DNA of 64,000 nt from Woeseia oceani (GCF_001677435.1 NZ_CP016268.1:1725001-1789000), one strand, 5' to 3'; positions 14,133-23,699 are shown, numbered from the stretch's first letter. Numbers and translations are program-made. Notes: generated by a model from the sequence alone, not told the origin.

Positions 14133-14179
14133 GTCCACTGACTCTCGTGTTTGGGCAGAAGGAATGGCGAGCCATTGAG

Positions 14180-14875
14180 ATGAAGCCAGCGCACAGCATC
14201 AGGGGAGTGGTTGTTCTGTTCGTTTCCGTTTGCTTGCTAAGCGGATGCGGGCTGTTCGACGGCCGTGACTATACCGCCCGTGACGTGCACGTTGTCCGCA
14301 GCGGCGAAACTCTGTTCACCATTGCCTGGCGCTACGGGCAAGATCTCAAAGACCTCGCTCGCTGGAATAATCTCGGTGACGGCTCGCTAATTTATCCCGG
14401 TCAGGTGATCAAGCTGTACCCGCCAGCGGGCAGGGCCGCAACGGCTGGCGGCAAGACCACGCGCTCGCCAGCCCCGCCGTTGCCACCAATCCCGGCGGGA
14501 CCGTCGCCGGCCTGGGCCTGGCCAACCAACGGCAAGGTTGCGGTTGAGTTCGGCCAGCGTCCCGGCGCCGGTACGGGCGTACTGGTGGCTGGGCGAGTCG
14601 GCCAGGCAGTCGTTGCCGCGGCTGATGGCCGTATCGTGTATGCCGGCGGTGGACTAATTGGCTATGGACAGCTTATTATAATCAAGCACAACGACACCTA
14701 CCTAAGTGCCTACGGGTACAACGCGTCGCTCCTAGTCAAGGAGGGCCAGACGATCAGGAAAGGTCAGCGGATCGCGACCATGGGTGAGGGGCCGGGACAA
14801 CAGCCGCGACTGCATTTTGAAATCAGGCGCAACGGCAAGCCAGTTAACCCGCGACAGTATTTGCCAGCGAGATAA
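14180..14875 (+). CDS. nlpD: NlpD-like lipoprotein with LysM and M23 domains
   Basis: NlpD is an outer-membrane lipoprotein that activates periplasmic amidase during cell separation. From the ATG at 14180 there is a lipoprotein signal with lipobox LLSGC and acylated Cys23, a LysM peptidoglycan-binding domain (about residues 33-78), a proline-rich linker, and a C-terminal M23 domain. The M23 domain looks catalytically dead: the usual first zinc histidine is replaced (GVLVAGR), while LHFEIR remains. Such degeneracy is normal for NlpD and EnvC activators. The frame also opens at a GTG at 14147, but that would spoil the signal peptide. rpoS follows; in Escherichia coli the main rpoS promoter is inside nlpD. 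Confidence 0.93.
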   Translation: MKPAHSIRGVVVLFVSVCLLSGCGLFDGRDYTARDVHVVRSGETLFTIAWRYGQDLKDLARWNNLGDGSLIYPGQVIKLYPPAGRAATAGGKTTRSPAPPLPPIPAGPSPAWAWPTNGKVAVEFGQRPGAGTGVLVAGRVGQAVVAAADGRIVYAGGGLIGYGQLIIIKHNDTYLSAYGYNASLLVKEGQTIRKGQRIATMGEGPGQQPRLHFEIRRNGKPVNPRQYLPAR

Positions 14876-14940
14876 TTCGACTTGTGACGCCGGTTTGCGG
14901 GCGTTCGCGGGCTGTTCCGAAGTGAATCGGGAGAGGCGCC

Positions 14941-15882
14941 GTGGCTTATTCGCAAAATCTTGATAGTGGCATTCCGTCGACCCGCGATCGCGGGCGGCGA
15001 TCCGGACATTCTGAATTGGCAGACGACACGGCGGCCAAGCGTCCACGCGTTGCATTAGGCGTTGATGCGACCCGTCTCTATCTGAACGATATTGGTGTGT
15101 CAGAGCTGTTGACGGCCGAAGAAGAAGTATCGCTCGGGCGGCGAGTGCAGCGCGGTGACGAGCGGGCGCGGCAGCACATGATCGTGTCGAACTTGCGCCT
15201 GGTGGTCAAACTGGCGCGACGTTACCTCAATCGCGGTTTGCCTCTGCTGGACCTCATCGAGGAAGGCAATCTCGGGCTCATACATGCCGTCAAGAAGTTC
15301 GATCCGGAACGGGGCTTCCGTTTCTCCACCTACGCGACCTGGTGGATTCGGCAAACCATCGAACGGGCCATCATGAACCAGTCGCGCACCGTGCGCTTGC
15401 CGATACACGTGATCAAGGACATCAATGTTTGCCTGCGTACCGCTTACAAGCTCGGACAAAAGCACGCAGGCACGGCCAGTGCTACCGACATTGCGACCAA
15501 GCTGGATCGCGATGTGGCCGATGTCGAGCGCCTGTTGGCGTTGCACGATCGGGTTATTCTCGGTTCAGCAAGCAGCGACGACGAACGCAGTCCGCTGGAA
15601 ACGCTGCCGGCCTCACGCGATGCGGAACCGCCGCGCTGCGTGCAGCGAGCCGTGGTTGCGTCCCTGTTGGACGAGTGGCTGGGCCGTTTGAGTGACAAGA
15701 AACGCGCGGTGATCGAGCGTCGCTTTGGGCTGCATGGGCGCCGTCGCTTGACGCTTGAGCAGATCGGCAGTGAATTGGGAGTTACCCGCGAACGGGTTCG
15801 GCAGATCCAGCTGGAAGCGCTGCGCAACTTGCGCGGCATGATGGAAGATCAGGGCTTGTCTTTCGATACGCTACTGGGCTGA
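14941..15882 (+). CDS. rpoS: RNA polymerase sigma factor RpoS
   Basis: This is the stationary-phase and general-stress sigma factor. The 313 residues include region 1.2 ([12 protein letters not shown]), region 2 ([41 protein letters not shown]) and region 4.2 with the helix-turn-helix [19 protein letters not shown]. It is distinguished from RpoD by its short length, lack of the region 1.1 and non-conserved insertions, and its place after nlpD. The start is a GTG at 14941 preceded by GGGAGAG. It ends six bases before the convergent Mth938-type gene, with no obvious terminator between. Confidence 0.95.
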   Translation: MAYSQNLDSGIPSTRDRGRRSGHSELADDTAAKRPRVALGVDATRLYLNDIGVSELLTAEEEVSLGRRVQRGDERARQHMIVSNLRLVVKLARRYLNRGLPLLDLIEEGNLGLIHAVKKFDPERGFRFSTYATWWIRQTIERAIMNQSRTVRLPIHVIKDINVCLRTAYKLGQKHAGTASATDIATKLDRDVADVERLLALHDRVILGSASSDDERSPLETLPASRDAEPPRCVQRAVVASLLDEWLGRLSDKKRAVIERRFGLHGRRRLTLEQIGSELGVTRERVRQIQLEALRNLRGMMEDQGLSFDTLLG

Positions 15883-15888
15883 GTACCG

Positions 15889-16257
15889 TCAGTCGATCAA
15901 CAACAGCGCTGCGGGTCGCCGCCCCTCTCCGACCAGAATATTAAACGTGCGGCAGGCCGCAGGCGTGTCCATGGTCTCCAGGCCAATGCCGCGCCGCGCA
16001 AGGTCAAACATCAATTCTCTGGGCGCGAACTGATGTTGCCAGCCGGTGCCCAGCACGATCACTTCAGGCTTTTCGTCCAAGAGGCGTTGCAGCGCGTTCA
16101 GGTCAAGCTGATCGACCGCGAGTTCGGGCCAGTCTCGTAGCAGCGTGTCTGAGGTCAACGCGATACTCTCCGTGAACGTTTCCTCGCCGATCGTCAGCGC
16201 ACCGCGCTCGATTCGTCGAATACTCAGATGGGTGTGATTGTCGCGGGTAAATTTCAT
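15889..16257 (-). CDS. Mth938/NDUFAF3-family protein (DUF498)
   Basis: A 122-residue protein of the Mth938-like fold (DUF498/DUF598), related to the mitochondrial complex I assembly factor NDUFAF3 and bacterial relatives of unknown function. The characteristic segment is EVIVLGTGWQHQFAPRELMFDLARRGIGLETMDTPAACRTFN split over residues 74-114, with the conserved GTG, P and ACRT positions. I start at MKFTRDN (16257); the frame is open to 16359, but that would run through a strong hairpin. It converges on rpoS with a six-base gap. Confidence 0.82.
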   Translation of the reverse strand: MKFTRDNHTHLSIRRIERGALTIGEETFTESIALTSDTLLRDWPELAVDQLDLNALQRLLDEKPEVIVLGTGWQHQFAPRELMFDLARRGIGLETMDTPAACRTFNILVGEGRRPAALLLID

Positions 16258-16322
16258 TGGCTTGCTGCGTTTCCTGAGGATGTTGCGGCGCGGGTGCGCT
16301 GAACGTCGCGCGCGGTTACCAT

Positions 16323-16351
16323 TGTCCCGCCCGACTTGACCGGGCGGGACA
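16323..16351. repeat. perfect 11-bp inverted repeat in a divergent intergenic region
   Basis: TGTCCCGCCCG (16323-16333) and CGGGCGGGACA (16341-16351) form a perfect GC-rich stem with a seven-base loop ACTTGAC. It lies between two divergent genes and has no T-tract on either strand, so it is not an ordinary terminator. It could be an operator, part of a 5' leader, or a remnant palindrome. Confidence 0.7.
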
Positions 16352-16442
16352 TCATACAAACCCCGGCCGACTGTTCAAAGTCGGACGGTATCACTTCAGG
16401 ACGGAAAGAGACTGCCCGTGCAAACGGGTTGGAACCCCTGCT

Positions 16443-17414
16443 ATGGCCACAACCCGTGCCGACGCTATCGTTGCCTTGCCCTGCTCAGTATCGTTCGCGA
16501 TGACGGACGCAGGTTGCGGTTGCTGGCTTGCCCGTGCGGTGGCGCGCCATCCGTCGGCTGACGGTAGCTTGCTGCACAGCGTACTCACCGAGCTCGCGTT
16601 AGCGGTACCCGACGCAGGCCTTGCCGCGTTGCGGTACTGGGGGCAGACGGGCAGGTGTCCGTCCGGCTGGCTCGCGGGTGCGGATCCGGTTTGGCTGCAA
16701 GCGGGCCTCGACAAGCTCTATCTGCACGCGCCCGCTGCGCACGATCTGGGTGGACAAATGCTGCGCGACTTGTTCGCTGACCTGCAGGAGGCGATGTTCG
16801 ATGATGATCAGTCAAGGCTCGAAGCCATCGGTAGCATGGGATACCTGCATTCGGCACAGCAATTTGCCACATCGCCATTGCCTGCTGATGCGATTAGCGG
16901 TGGCCGGCCGGATCCTTATTTGCCGAGTGGTGCATCGGCCAAGCGCTATTTGCAACTGAGCGGCGAGCTACAGTTGGCGTTGCACGACCACAGCAGCAAT
17001 TTGCAACGTGAACAAGACGGTCAGCCACCGCTGAACAGTCTGTGGCTATGGGGCGGTGGTACGGTTGACGGTTGCGTGCGCCGCAATTTGCCGGCGTTGT
17101 ACGCGAGCGAACCTTTGTTGCGCGGCTATTGGTCGTATTCGGAAGCGGCGGTCAGCGACTGGCCCGGTTCTGTCAGCCAATGTGCAAGCGCTGGTGCTGG
17201 CCGCTTCGTGGCGGTGGTTCCTCCGCCCGCTGCTGGTGATTCCCTGGAGAGCGTTGCTGCTGCGCTACGGGAACTGCGGGACTTGCAGGCGGCCGGTCGG
17301 TTGCCGGCTATCGCCATCTTGTTTGCGGACGGCATTGTGCTGCACATTCGGCATAGTGACCGCTACCGGTTTTGGCGCCGTTCGCCGGCATTGCCGGCTA
17401 CGGGTGCGTCATGA
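16443..17414 (+). CDS. RpfE-like protein (COG4255, phosphoglycerate-mutase-related)
   Basis: A 323-residue cytosolic protein of the family represented by Xanthomonas RpfE, sometimes annotated as a phosphoglycerate-mutase-like regulatory protein. Family marks are GADPVWLQAGLDKLYLHA near residues 79-96, a LHDHSSNLQREQDGQPPLNSLWLWGGG region near residues 180-206, and a DGIVLHIRHSDRYRFWRR C-terminus. Its biochemical role is not known. The stop overlaps recJ by ATGA, so the two are expressed together; rpfE beside recJ is also the arrangement I recall from Xanthomonas. No other rpf gene lies in the window. Confidence 0.6.
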   Translation: MATTRADAIVALPCSVSFAMTDAGCGCWLARAVARHPSADGSLLHSVLTELALAVPDAGLAALRYWGQTGRCPSGWLAGADPVWLQAGLDKLYLHAPAAHDLGGQMLRDLFADLQEAMFDDDQSRLEAIGSMGYLHSAQQFATSPLPADAISGGRPDPYLPSGASAKRYLQLSGELQLALHDHSSNLQREQDGQPPLNSLWLWGGGTVDGCVRRNLPALYASEPLLRGYWSYSEAAVSDWPGSVSQCASAGAGRFVAVVPPPAAGDSLESVAAALRELRDLQAAGRLPAIAILFADGIVLHIRHSDRYRFWRRSPALPATGAS

Positions 17415-19144
17415 CGGCAGGATCGCGGCCATTACGGGACAGAACGCCCGGTGCGGAAGCGATACGAGCCCTCAGTGGCATCGACGCGGTTTTGGCTCGT
17501 GTCTATGCGGCCCGTGGCATAAAAAGCGTGAGCGATCTGGACTACGGTTTACAACACCTTGCACCTGTCGGTTCGCTGGATGGCATCGACCGGGCTGTGG
17601 ATTTGCTGGTGCAACACCGTGACAGCCGGATCATGGTCATCGGCGATTTTGACGCCGACGGTGCGACCAGTACGGCATTGGTTGTGCGCTGCCTGCGCGG
17701 TTTCGGCTTCGCCGCTGTCGACTACCTGGTGCCGAATCGGTTTGCGTTTGGCTACGGCCTGACGCCGGAGATTGTGGCTGTATCGAGCGAACGCAAACCG
17801 GACTTGCTGCTGACGGTCGATAACGGTGTTTCCAGTATTGAAGGGGTCGCGGCTGCCAATGCACTCGGTATGCAGGTTCTGGTGACGGACCACCATTTGC
17901 CGGGTCCCGAATTGCCCGCGGCCGCGGCGATGGTGAATCCGAACCTGGCGGGCTGCGACTTTGCCAGTCCGAATCTTGCTGGGGTCGGTGTGGCGTTTTA
18001 CCTGATGGCGGCGCTGGGCCGGCGTCTGCAGGCGGACGGCAAAGACGGTGCCGCGAAGATCCCGGCGCAGTTCCTCGATCTGGTTGCGCTCGGTACGGTT
18101 GCCGATGTGGTCCGTCTCGACCGCAATAACCGTATCCTTGTGCAGCAAGGGCTGCAGCGCATTCGCGCTGGTCGCTGCGTGCCGGGTATCAAGGCGTTGC
18201 TGGAAATCGCGGGACGCGTGCACGGCCGCGTGGTCAGCACGGACCTCGGCTTTGCTGTGGGACCCCGACTCAATGCCGCAGGTCGCCTCGAGGATATGTC
18301 TGTCGGTATCGAATGCCTGCTGAGCGACGACCTGGCGCATGCCCATTCGTTGGCCGCCAATCTTGATGAGATCAATCGCGAACGCCGCGAGATAGAGGCG
18401 ACGATGCGTGATCAGGCATTCGAGTATGTCGATGCGATGGACGCCCGGCATTTGCCACCCTGCGTTTGCGTTTACGACCCGCACTGGCATCAGGGAGTGG
18501 TCGGCCTGGTCGCCGCGCGGGTCCGTGAACGGTGCCACCGGCCAGTGATTGCCTTCGCCCGTGAGCAGCCTGGTGAGCTGAAAGGTTCAGCTCGTTCAGT
18601 ACCGGGTGTGCATATTCGCGATCTGCTTGAGGCCGTATCGACGGCGCACCCGGGCTTGATCGGCAAGTTTGGTGGTCACGCGATGGCGGCGGGGCTGTCA
18701 CTGCAAGAGCAACACCTGGATGAGTTCCGCAAAGCGGCATCGCGGCAACTAACCCGTTTGTACCCTGAAGCGGATTTCAGTGGCGCAATCGCGACTGATG
18801 GCATGTTGCCGGCGACGGCACTGACGCTGAAATTTGCGCAAACACTGCGCGGTGCGGGCCCGTGGGGTGCCGGTTTTCCGGAGCCGCTGTTTCGTGGCGA
18901 GTTTCGCGTGCGTGAGCAAAGGGTCGTCGGCGAGCGCCACTTGAAGCTGCGGGTAGAGCCGGAGACGGGCGGTCCGCTGATCGATGCTATTGCCTTCAAT
19001 CAGGCGGAACAAGGATTGCGCGGGACGGTGCAACTGGTCTTCAGGCTGGACGTTAACGAGTACCGGGGCATTGAATCGCCGCAACTGATTGTTGAGCAGA
19101 TCGTCTCTATTCGCAGTCCTGTACCTCGCCCCTCGGCATGTTAA
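17411..19144 (+). CDS. recJ: single-stranded-DNA-specific exonuclease RecJ
   Basis: RecJ is a 5'-3' single-strand exonuclease used in recombination and mismatch repair. The 577 residues have the DHH-family motifs DFDADG near residues 78-83, VDNGVS, VTDHH near residues 157-161 and GPRLNAAGRLEDM, followed by the DHHA1 domain with KFGGHAMAAGLS. The ATG at 17411 overlaps the upstream stop codon; the frame opens slightly earlier at 17372, but that would lie inside the upstream gene without family support. prfB follows after 34 bases. Confidence 0.97.
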   Translation: MTAGSRPLRDRTPGAEAIRALSGIDAVLARVYAARGIKSVSDLDYGLQHLAPVGSLDGIDRAVDLLVQHRDSRIMVIGDFDADGATSTALVVRCLRGFGFAAVDYLVPNRFAFGYGLTPEIVAVSSERKPDLLLTVDNGVSSIEGVAAANALGMQVLVTDHHLPGPELPAAAAMVNPNLAGCDFASPNLAGVGVAFYLMAALGRRLQADGKDGAAKIPAQFLDLVALGTVADVVRLDRNNRILVQQGLQRIRAGRCVPGIKALLEIAGRVHGRVVSTDLGFAVGPRLNAAGRLEDMSVGIECLLSDDLAHAHSLAANLDEINRERREIEATMRDQAFEYVDAMDARHLPPCVCVYDPHWHQGVVGLVAARVRERCHRPVIAFAREQPGELKGSARSVPGVHIRDLLEAVSTAHPGLIGKFGGHAMAAGLSLQEQHLDEFRKAASRQLTRLYPEADFSGAIATDGMLPATALTLKFAQTLRGAGPWGAGFPEPLFRGEFRVREQRVVGERHLKLRVEPETGGPLIDAIAFNQAEQGLRGTVQLVFRLDVNEYRGIESPQLIVEQIVSIRSPVPRPSAC

Positions 19145-19178
19145 TATGCCGCGTTTTTTGGCCACCCGCGCATTCCCA

Positions 19179-20274
19179 ATGGAAATCAGTCAGATCCGAG
19201 CAAGAATTACCGACCTTACCGAACGCAACGAGGCGTTAAGGGGGTACCTTTGACTACGATAATAAAGCGGAACGGCTGACCGAAGTTCAGCGAGAACTGG
19301 AACAACCCAACGTCTGGGACAAGCCGGAACGTGCTCAGGCATTGGGGCAAGAACGTGCATCGCTCGAAGATATCGTTGTAACGCTGGACGAATTGCAGCG
19401 CAGTCTGGCAGATGCCGATGAGCTTCTGGACATGGCTGTCGCTGAGAATGACATGGGCACGGCGACAGAGCTGGAAAGCGATCTCGACAATTACGAGACC
19501 CGCATCGCCGCGCTTGAATTCCGGCGCATGTTCAGTGGTGAGATGGACGGTGCCAGTGCCTTCGTCGACATTCAGTCCGGGGCCGGCGGTACGGAAGCGC
19601 AGGACTGGTCGGAGATGCTGTTGCGCATGTATTTGCGCTGGGCGGAGATGCACGACTTCAAAGCCGAGTTAATAGAAGCGTCTGCCGGCGAAGTTGCTGG
19701 CATCAAGAGCGCGACTATCCGGATCGACGGCGAGTACGCTTATGGCTGGCTGCGTACCGAGACCGGTGTGCACCGACTGGTGCGCAAGTCGCCCTTCGAT
19801 TCGGGTAACCGTCGGCACACGTCCTTCGCTTCCGTATTCGTATCACCGGAAGTCGATGACGATATTGATATCGACGTAGACCCGTCGGATTTGCGCATTG
19901 ACGTTTACCGGGCGTCCGGTGCTGGCGGTCAGCACGTGAACAGAACGGAGTCGGCTGTGCGTATTACCCACTTGCCGACGAATACCGTCGTGCAGTGCCA
20001 GAATGACCGGTCGCAGCACAAGAACAAAGCGACCGCCATGAAGCAACTCAAAGCCAAGTTATACGAACTCGAGATGCAGAACCGACGCGCGCAGGCGGCA
20101 CTGGTCGAAGACAGCAAAGCCGATGTCGGCTGGGGCAGTCAGATCCGTTCGTATGTGCTGGACCAAAGTCGCATAAAGGATTTACGTACCGGCGTTGAAA
20201 CCGGCAATACTCAAGCTGTACTGGATGGCGGGCTTGACGATTTCATCGAGGCCAGCCTGAAACAGGGATTATAA
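19179..20274 (+). CDS. prfB: peptide chain release factor 2, with programmed +1 frameshift
   Basis: RF2 terminates translation at UGA and UAA. The gene is split: the first 24 codons run from the ATG at 19179 to an in-frame TGA at 19251-19253, and the rest continues in the +1 frame from 19252. After the shift the product is 364 residues, essentially the Escherichia coli length. The anticodon-like SPF tripeptide (about residues 204-206, in [12 protein letters not shown]) identifies RF2 rather than RF1, and the catalytic GGQ is at residues 249-251. lysS starts immediately after the stop, as in Escherichia coli. Confidence 0.97.
19238..19254 (+). promoter_or_regulatory. prfB: prfB programmed +1 frameshift site
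   Basis: The internal Shine-Dalgarno-like AAGGGGG (19238-19244) is followed, after TAC, by the slippery codon CTT (19248-19250) and the TGA stop (19251-19253) with C next. This is the autoregulatory arrangement known for prfB: when RF2 is scarce the ribosome slips from CTT to TTT and reads on. Confidence 0.97.
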
Positions 20275-21771
20275 GTGTCCAACAACAATGACAAAGACGA
20301 GAACTCGCTGATCGCCGAACGCCGGCGCAAGCTGACTGCGCTACGCGAAACCGGAAACGCGTTTCCAAACGATTTCAGACGCAATGCGCTTGCGGATGAA
20401 CTTCACCTGACTTACGGCGAGCAGGACGGTGAGCACCTGGAGTCGGAACAGATAGAGGTGCGTGTCGCAGGCCGCATGATGGCGAAACGCGTGATGGGCA
20501 AAGCCAGTTTCGTCAAGCTGCAGGACCGAAGTGGGCAGATACAGGTACGACTTGAACGTGATCGTCTCGCGGACGGCGTCTATCAGGATTTCAAAAAGTG
20601 GGATGTCGGCGATATCGTTGGCGCACGTGGCAAGCTGTTTAAGACCAACACGGGCGAGTTAACCGTGCGAGCCGACGAAGTGCGTTTGCTGACGAAGTCT
20701 TTGCGCCCTTTGCCCGAGAAGTACCACGGACTCGCCGATGCGGAGACTCGCTACCGGCAGCGCTACGTGGATCTGATCATGAACGACGATAGCCGTCGTG
20801 TTTTCCACATGCGCACGCGAATCGTTGCGTATATACGGGCCTTTCTCGATTCACAGGATTACCTGGAAGTCGAAACGCCGATGATGCAGTCGATTGCCAG
20901 TGGTGCGAATGCCCGGCCATTCAAGACACACCACAACGCGCTCGATATGGACTTGTTCCTGCGCGTAGCGCCGGAACTGAATCTCAAGCGACTCGTTGTC
21001 GGCGGTTTTGAGCGCGTCTACGAAATCAACCGCAACTTCCGCAATGAAGGCGTATCGACTCGGCATAATCCTGAATTCACGATGCTCGAGTTGTATCGGG
21101 CGTATGCGGACTACCGCGATCTGATCGACCTGATCGAAGCCTTGCTGAAAGGCATGACGCAGAGTGTTCTGGGAACGACAAAAGTGCAGTACCAGGGGAG
21201 TACCTTCGAGCTCGGCAAACCGTTCGCACGGCTGACCGTCGAAGAAGCAATCCTCAAATACAACCAGGGACTGGACGCATCGCGCTTGCGTGACCGTGAC
21301 TATCTGGTTGAACACTGCAAGTTACTGGGCATACCGGTGCAGGACAACTACGGTTGCGGCAAGCTGCAGATCGAAATTTTCGAAAAGACGGCCGAAGCGA
21401 AATTACACGAGCCGACGTTTGTCACTGCCTATCCAACCGAAGTATCGCCATTGTCGCGCCGCAACGATGACGATCCGTTTATTGTTGATCGATTCGAGTT
21501 TTTTGTCGGCGGGCGGGAGCTGGCCAATGGCTTTTCCGAACTCAATGACTCGGAAGACCAGGCAGAACGCTTCCAGGAACAGGTCGCGAATCAAGCGGCC
21601 GGCGATGATGAAGCCATGGCGTATGATGCCGACTATATTCGTGCGCTGGAGTTTGGTTTGCCACCAACTGCCGGCCTCGGATTGGGCATCGACCGACTGG
21701 TCATGCTGCTGACGGATTCACCGTCGATCAGGGATGTCTTGCTGTTTCCCTATATGCGGCCTGAGGTCTGA
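20275..21771 (+). CDS. lysS: lysyl-tRNA synthetase, class II
   Basis: This enzyme charges tRNA(Lys). The 498 residues show the N-terminal OB-fold anticodon-binding domain ([21 protein letters not shown]), class II motif 2 ([18 protein letters not shown]) and motif 3 ([26 protein letters not shown]). The start is a GTG at 20275 immediately after the prfB stop, which suggests coupled translation. The 3' end overlaps the convergent ygfZ gene by 22 bases. Confidence 0.97.
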   Translation: MSNNNDKDENSLIAERRRKLTALRETGNAFPNDFRRNALADELHLTYGEQDGEHLESEQIEVRVAGRMMAKRVMGKASFVKLQDRSGQIQVRLERDRLADGVYQDFKKWDVGDIVGARGKLFKTNTGELTVRADEVRLLTKSLRPLPEKYHGLADAETRYRQRYVDLIMNDDSRRVFHMRTRIVAYIRAFLDSQDYLEVETPMMQSIASGANARPFKTHHNALDMDLFLRVAPELNLKRLVVGGFERVYEINRNFRNEGVSTRHNPEFTMLELYRAYADYRDLIDLIEALLKGMTQSVLGTTKVQYQGSTFELGKPFARLTVEEAILKYNQGLDASRLRDRDYLVEHCKLLGIPVQDNYGCGKLQIEIFEKTAEAKLHEPTFVTAYPTEVSPLSRRNDDDPFIVDRFEFFVGGRELANGFSELNDSEDQAERFQEQVANQAAGDDEAMAYDADYIRALEFGLPPTAGLGLGIDRLVMLLTDSPSIRDVLLFPYMRPEV

Positions 21772-22607
21772 TCGGGCGGCGTAATTTCCTGGCCGGCACA
21801 ACTGAGGGTCTTGTCATGCAGTTCGGTTGGGACCATGGCAAGCAACCAGCTGCCGGCACTGGCGACAACGACGCCCGATTCCACGCCGGCAAACTGGACC
21901 GGCTCGCCACTTGCTACCGGCGTTCCGTGAGCGCGGTAGCGGGCGACGCTCCGTTTTACCGAGCCGAGATGCTCGGTGCGGGCAACGATTTCCTGACCGG
22001 GATAACAGCCCTTGAAAAAACTGATGGCGCCGAGTCTGTCGAGATTCAACATATGCGGCGTGTATTGTTCTGTGGTGGTGTCGTCGATATCCGTGATGCC
22101 GGCCTGAATTCGTGCTGCCGCCCATGACCCGGCTGACAACGGCGCGGCAAATTTCAGCCTGGCAGTGTCGAGTGCCGCTACGTCAGCATACAGTTCGACG
22201 ACGGACCGCTGTGTATCAAGACTGACCGCGGTAATTCCAGCGCGTCGGCGACTGGCATTTGCGGCAGGTTCCGGTAACAACCCCATGGATTCCAGCGCCG
22301 CCAGATCTTGCCCGGCAGACAGTGCATAGGCGCGCCATTGCGCGCCGGCCGGTAACAATTCGACTTGTGCACGCAGCCGATAGCGGAGCAGGCCCGTGAT
22401 CACGGGTTCCGCGAGCGCATCCGGCAGAATGAGACCCACGCCATTTTCCAGCGCCAGCAAGCGCAGCACTGCGACCACCCGCCCTTTAGGGTTGCACCAG
22501 GCAGCCAGCGGCGAAAATTCCGCGCTCAGGTCGTTGAGGTCCTGGGTGAGTTGGCCCTGCAAAAAGCCGATGGCGTCATCGCCAGAGGCAAGAATTTGTG
22601 TGTACAT
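21750..22607 (-). CDS. ygfZ: folate-binding YgfZ family protein (Fe-S cluster maintenance)
   Basis: YgfZ is a GcvT-related, tetrahydrofolate-binding protein needed for the activity of some Fe-S enzymes, among them MiaB. The family signature with the redox-active cysteine is [13 protein letters not shown] near residues 198-210 of the protein begun at 22607. The start is uncertain: MYTQILASG at 22607 aligns with the folate-binding fold, while MAQLVSD at 22685 would add 26 residues; I prefer the shorter form (285 residues). It is transcribed away from the succinate dehydrogenase cluster, and the shared promoter region is only about 100 bases. Placing an Fe-S maintenance factor next to sdh is functionally sensible. 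Confidence 0.88.
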   Translation of the reverse strand: MYTQILASGDDAIGFLQGQLTQDLNDLSAEFSPLAAWCNPKGRVVAVLRLLALENGVGLILPDALAEPVITGLLRYRLRAQVELLPAGAQWRAYALSAGQDLAALESMGLLPEPAANASRRRAGITAVSLDTQRSVVELYADVAALDTARLKFAAPLSAGSWAAARIQAGITDIDDTTTEQYTPHMLNLDRLGAISFFKGCYPGQEIVARTEHLGSVKRSVARYRAHGTPVASGEPVQFAGVESGVVVASAGSWLLAMVPTELHDKTLSCAGQEITPPDQTSGRI

Positions 22608-22696
22608 ACCGGTCCGTCGATGAAGGCGAGCGCATGCAGCCATTGCCCGGGCGAGCAAATAGATGTCACTCACTAACTGCGCCATTGAATTTCGTA

Positions 22697-22705
22697 TGGC
22701 ATAAT
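22697..22705 (+). promoter_or_regulatory. possible extended -10 promoter for the sdh locus
   Basis: TGGCATAAT fits an extended -10 element (TGn plus CATAAT). No good -35 hexamer lies 16-18 bases upstream. The expected transcription start would fall at about 22712, on the A of the first gene's ATG, which would make the transcript leaderless. Confidence 0.35.
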
Positions 22706-22711
22706 TCCCGG

Positions 22712-22888
22712 ATGAACAGCCCCGTAGAAAAGTCCAACGAAACCGTAAGCCGCGATGCCGCGAACGCCGATGATACTCCGACCGACGATCACAGCAAGCC
22801 GGCACCGGTCGAGATCGGCGGTCGTGACGGTTTGGATCCGACCCGGTACGGCGACTGGGAAAAGGCTGGGCGCTGCATAGACTTCTGA
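22712..22888 (+). CDS. succinate dehydrogenase assembly factor 4 homologue (DUF1674)
   Basis: A 58-residue protein whose C-terminal half, EIGGRDGLDPTRYGDWEKAG followed by RCIDF, matches the DUF1674/SDHAF4 signature. In eukaryotes SDHAF4 binds flavinylated SdhA and shields it until it joins SdhB. The N-terminal 30 residues are acidic and low complexity, as in other members. I start at the ATG at 22712, since the longer open frame upstream has no family support. It stands directly before sdhC, which strongly supports a role in complex II assembly. No Shine-Dalgarno sequence is visible. Confidence 0.85.
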   Translation: MNSPVEKSNETVSRDAANADDTPTDDHSKPAPVEIGGRDGLDPTRYGDWEKAGRCIDF

Positions 22889-22938
22889 TGATCGCCGAAT
22901 ACCCCGTACAACAAGACTGAATAGGAAACTCCCCGGAC

Positions 22939-23313
22939 ATGAGCAATCCCGGGCGACCGTTGTCGCCACATCTGTCGATTTATCGCTGGCCCATCACCAT
23001 GACATTGTCGATCCTGCACAGGGTCAGTGGCATTGCCTTGTCGATCGGTCTCTTGATGTTTGCCTGGTGGCTGGTCGCAGCCTCGAGCGGAGACGCTGCC
23101 TACCAGGAAGTCGTGAGCTTTGCAGGCTCGATTCCGGGTCGGGTAATGCTGATCGGCTGGAGCGCGGCGTTCTTTTTCCACCTTGCCAACGGCATTCGCC
23201 ACCTGGTCTGGGATCTGGGTTATGGCTTTGAGCTAAAGACCGCAAACGCGTCAGCCTGGTTTGTTTTGCTGCTGACCGTTGTGCTGACGGCTGGCTATTG
23301 GGTGGCACTATGA
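22939..23313 (+). CDS. sdhC: succinate dehydrogenase cytochrome b556 subunit
   Basis: SdhC is one of two membrane anchors of complex II, binding heme b and forming part of the quinone site. The 124 residues begin with the family motif RPLSPHLSIYRWP and ILHRVSG (quinone-site serine and arginine region), have three membrane segments, and contain HLANGIRHLVWD, where a histidine ligates heme. The stop overlaps the sdhD start. Confidence 0.95.
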   Translation: MSNPGRPLSPHLSIYRWPITMTLSILHRVSGIALSIGLLMFAWWLVAASSGDAAYQEVVSFAGSIPGRVMLIGWSAAFFFHLANGIRHLVWDLGYGFELKTANASAWFVLLLTVVLTAGYWVAL

Positions 23314-23699
23314 GCAGTTTGCGTTCTCCATTGGGTAAAGTGCTGGGTGCCGGTTCAGCGAAAGACGGCACAGAACATTTCTGGTCACAACGCGTTTCAG
23401 CCGCCGGTATCGTGCTTCTGGGTCTTTGGTTTGTCGCCGCGTCGTTAGGTTTCGACGCCATCGACCGCGATGGTCTGATCGAATGGGTTGCCATGCCGAT
23501 GAACAGCATTTTGCTGTTGTTGCTGGCAGTTGCCCTGGCCTGGCACTCGAATCTCGGTGTTCAGGTTGTCATCGAGGACTACATACACGGACCGTTTCTC
23601 AAGGTGGTTTCATTGATACTTTGCAAGTTTGCTCATTTGCTGGCGGTAGCAGCCGCTCTGTTTGCTGTACTTAAGATTGCGTTCGGCGGTGCCGCATGA
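23310..23699 (+). CDS. sdhD: succinate dehydrogenase membrane anchor subunit
   Basis: SdhD is the second membrane anchor. The 129-residue product has three hydrophobic segments and the heme/quinone region [19 protein letters not shown] use the ATG at 23310 (MSSLRSPLG), which overlaps the sdhC stop by ATGA, instead of the frame opening at 23298. It in turn overlaps sdhA by ATGA. Confidence 0.93.
   Translation: MSSLRSPLGKVLGAGSAKDGTEHFWSQRVSAAGIVLLGLWFVAASLGFDAIDRDGLIEWVAMPMNSILLLLLAVALAWHSNLGVQVVIEDYIHGPFLKVVSLILCKFAHLLAVAAALFAVLKIAFGGAA

Noticed and set aside
19342-20274. prfB starting at the first in-frame ATG after the shift
   Set aside because: This would drop the N-terminal domain and ignore a perfect frameshift site; the true start is at 19179.
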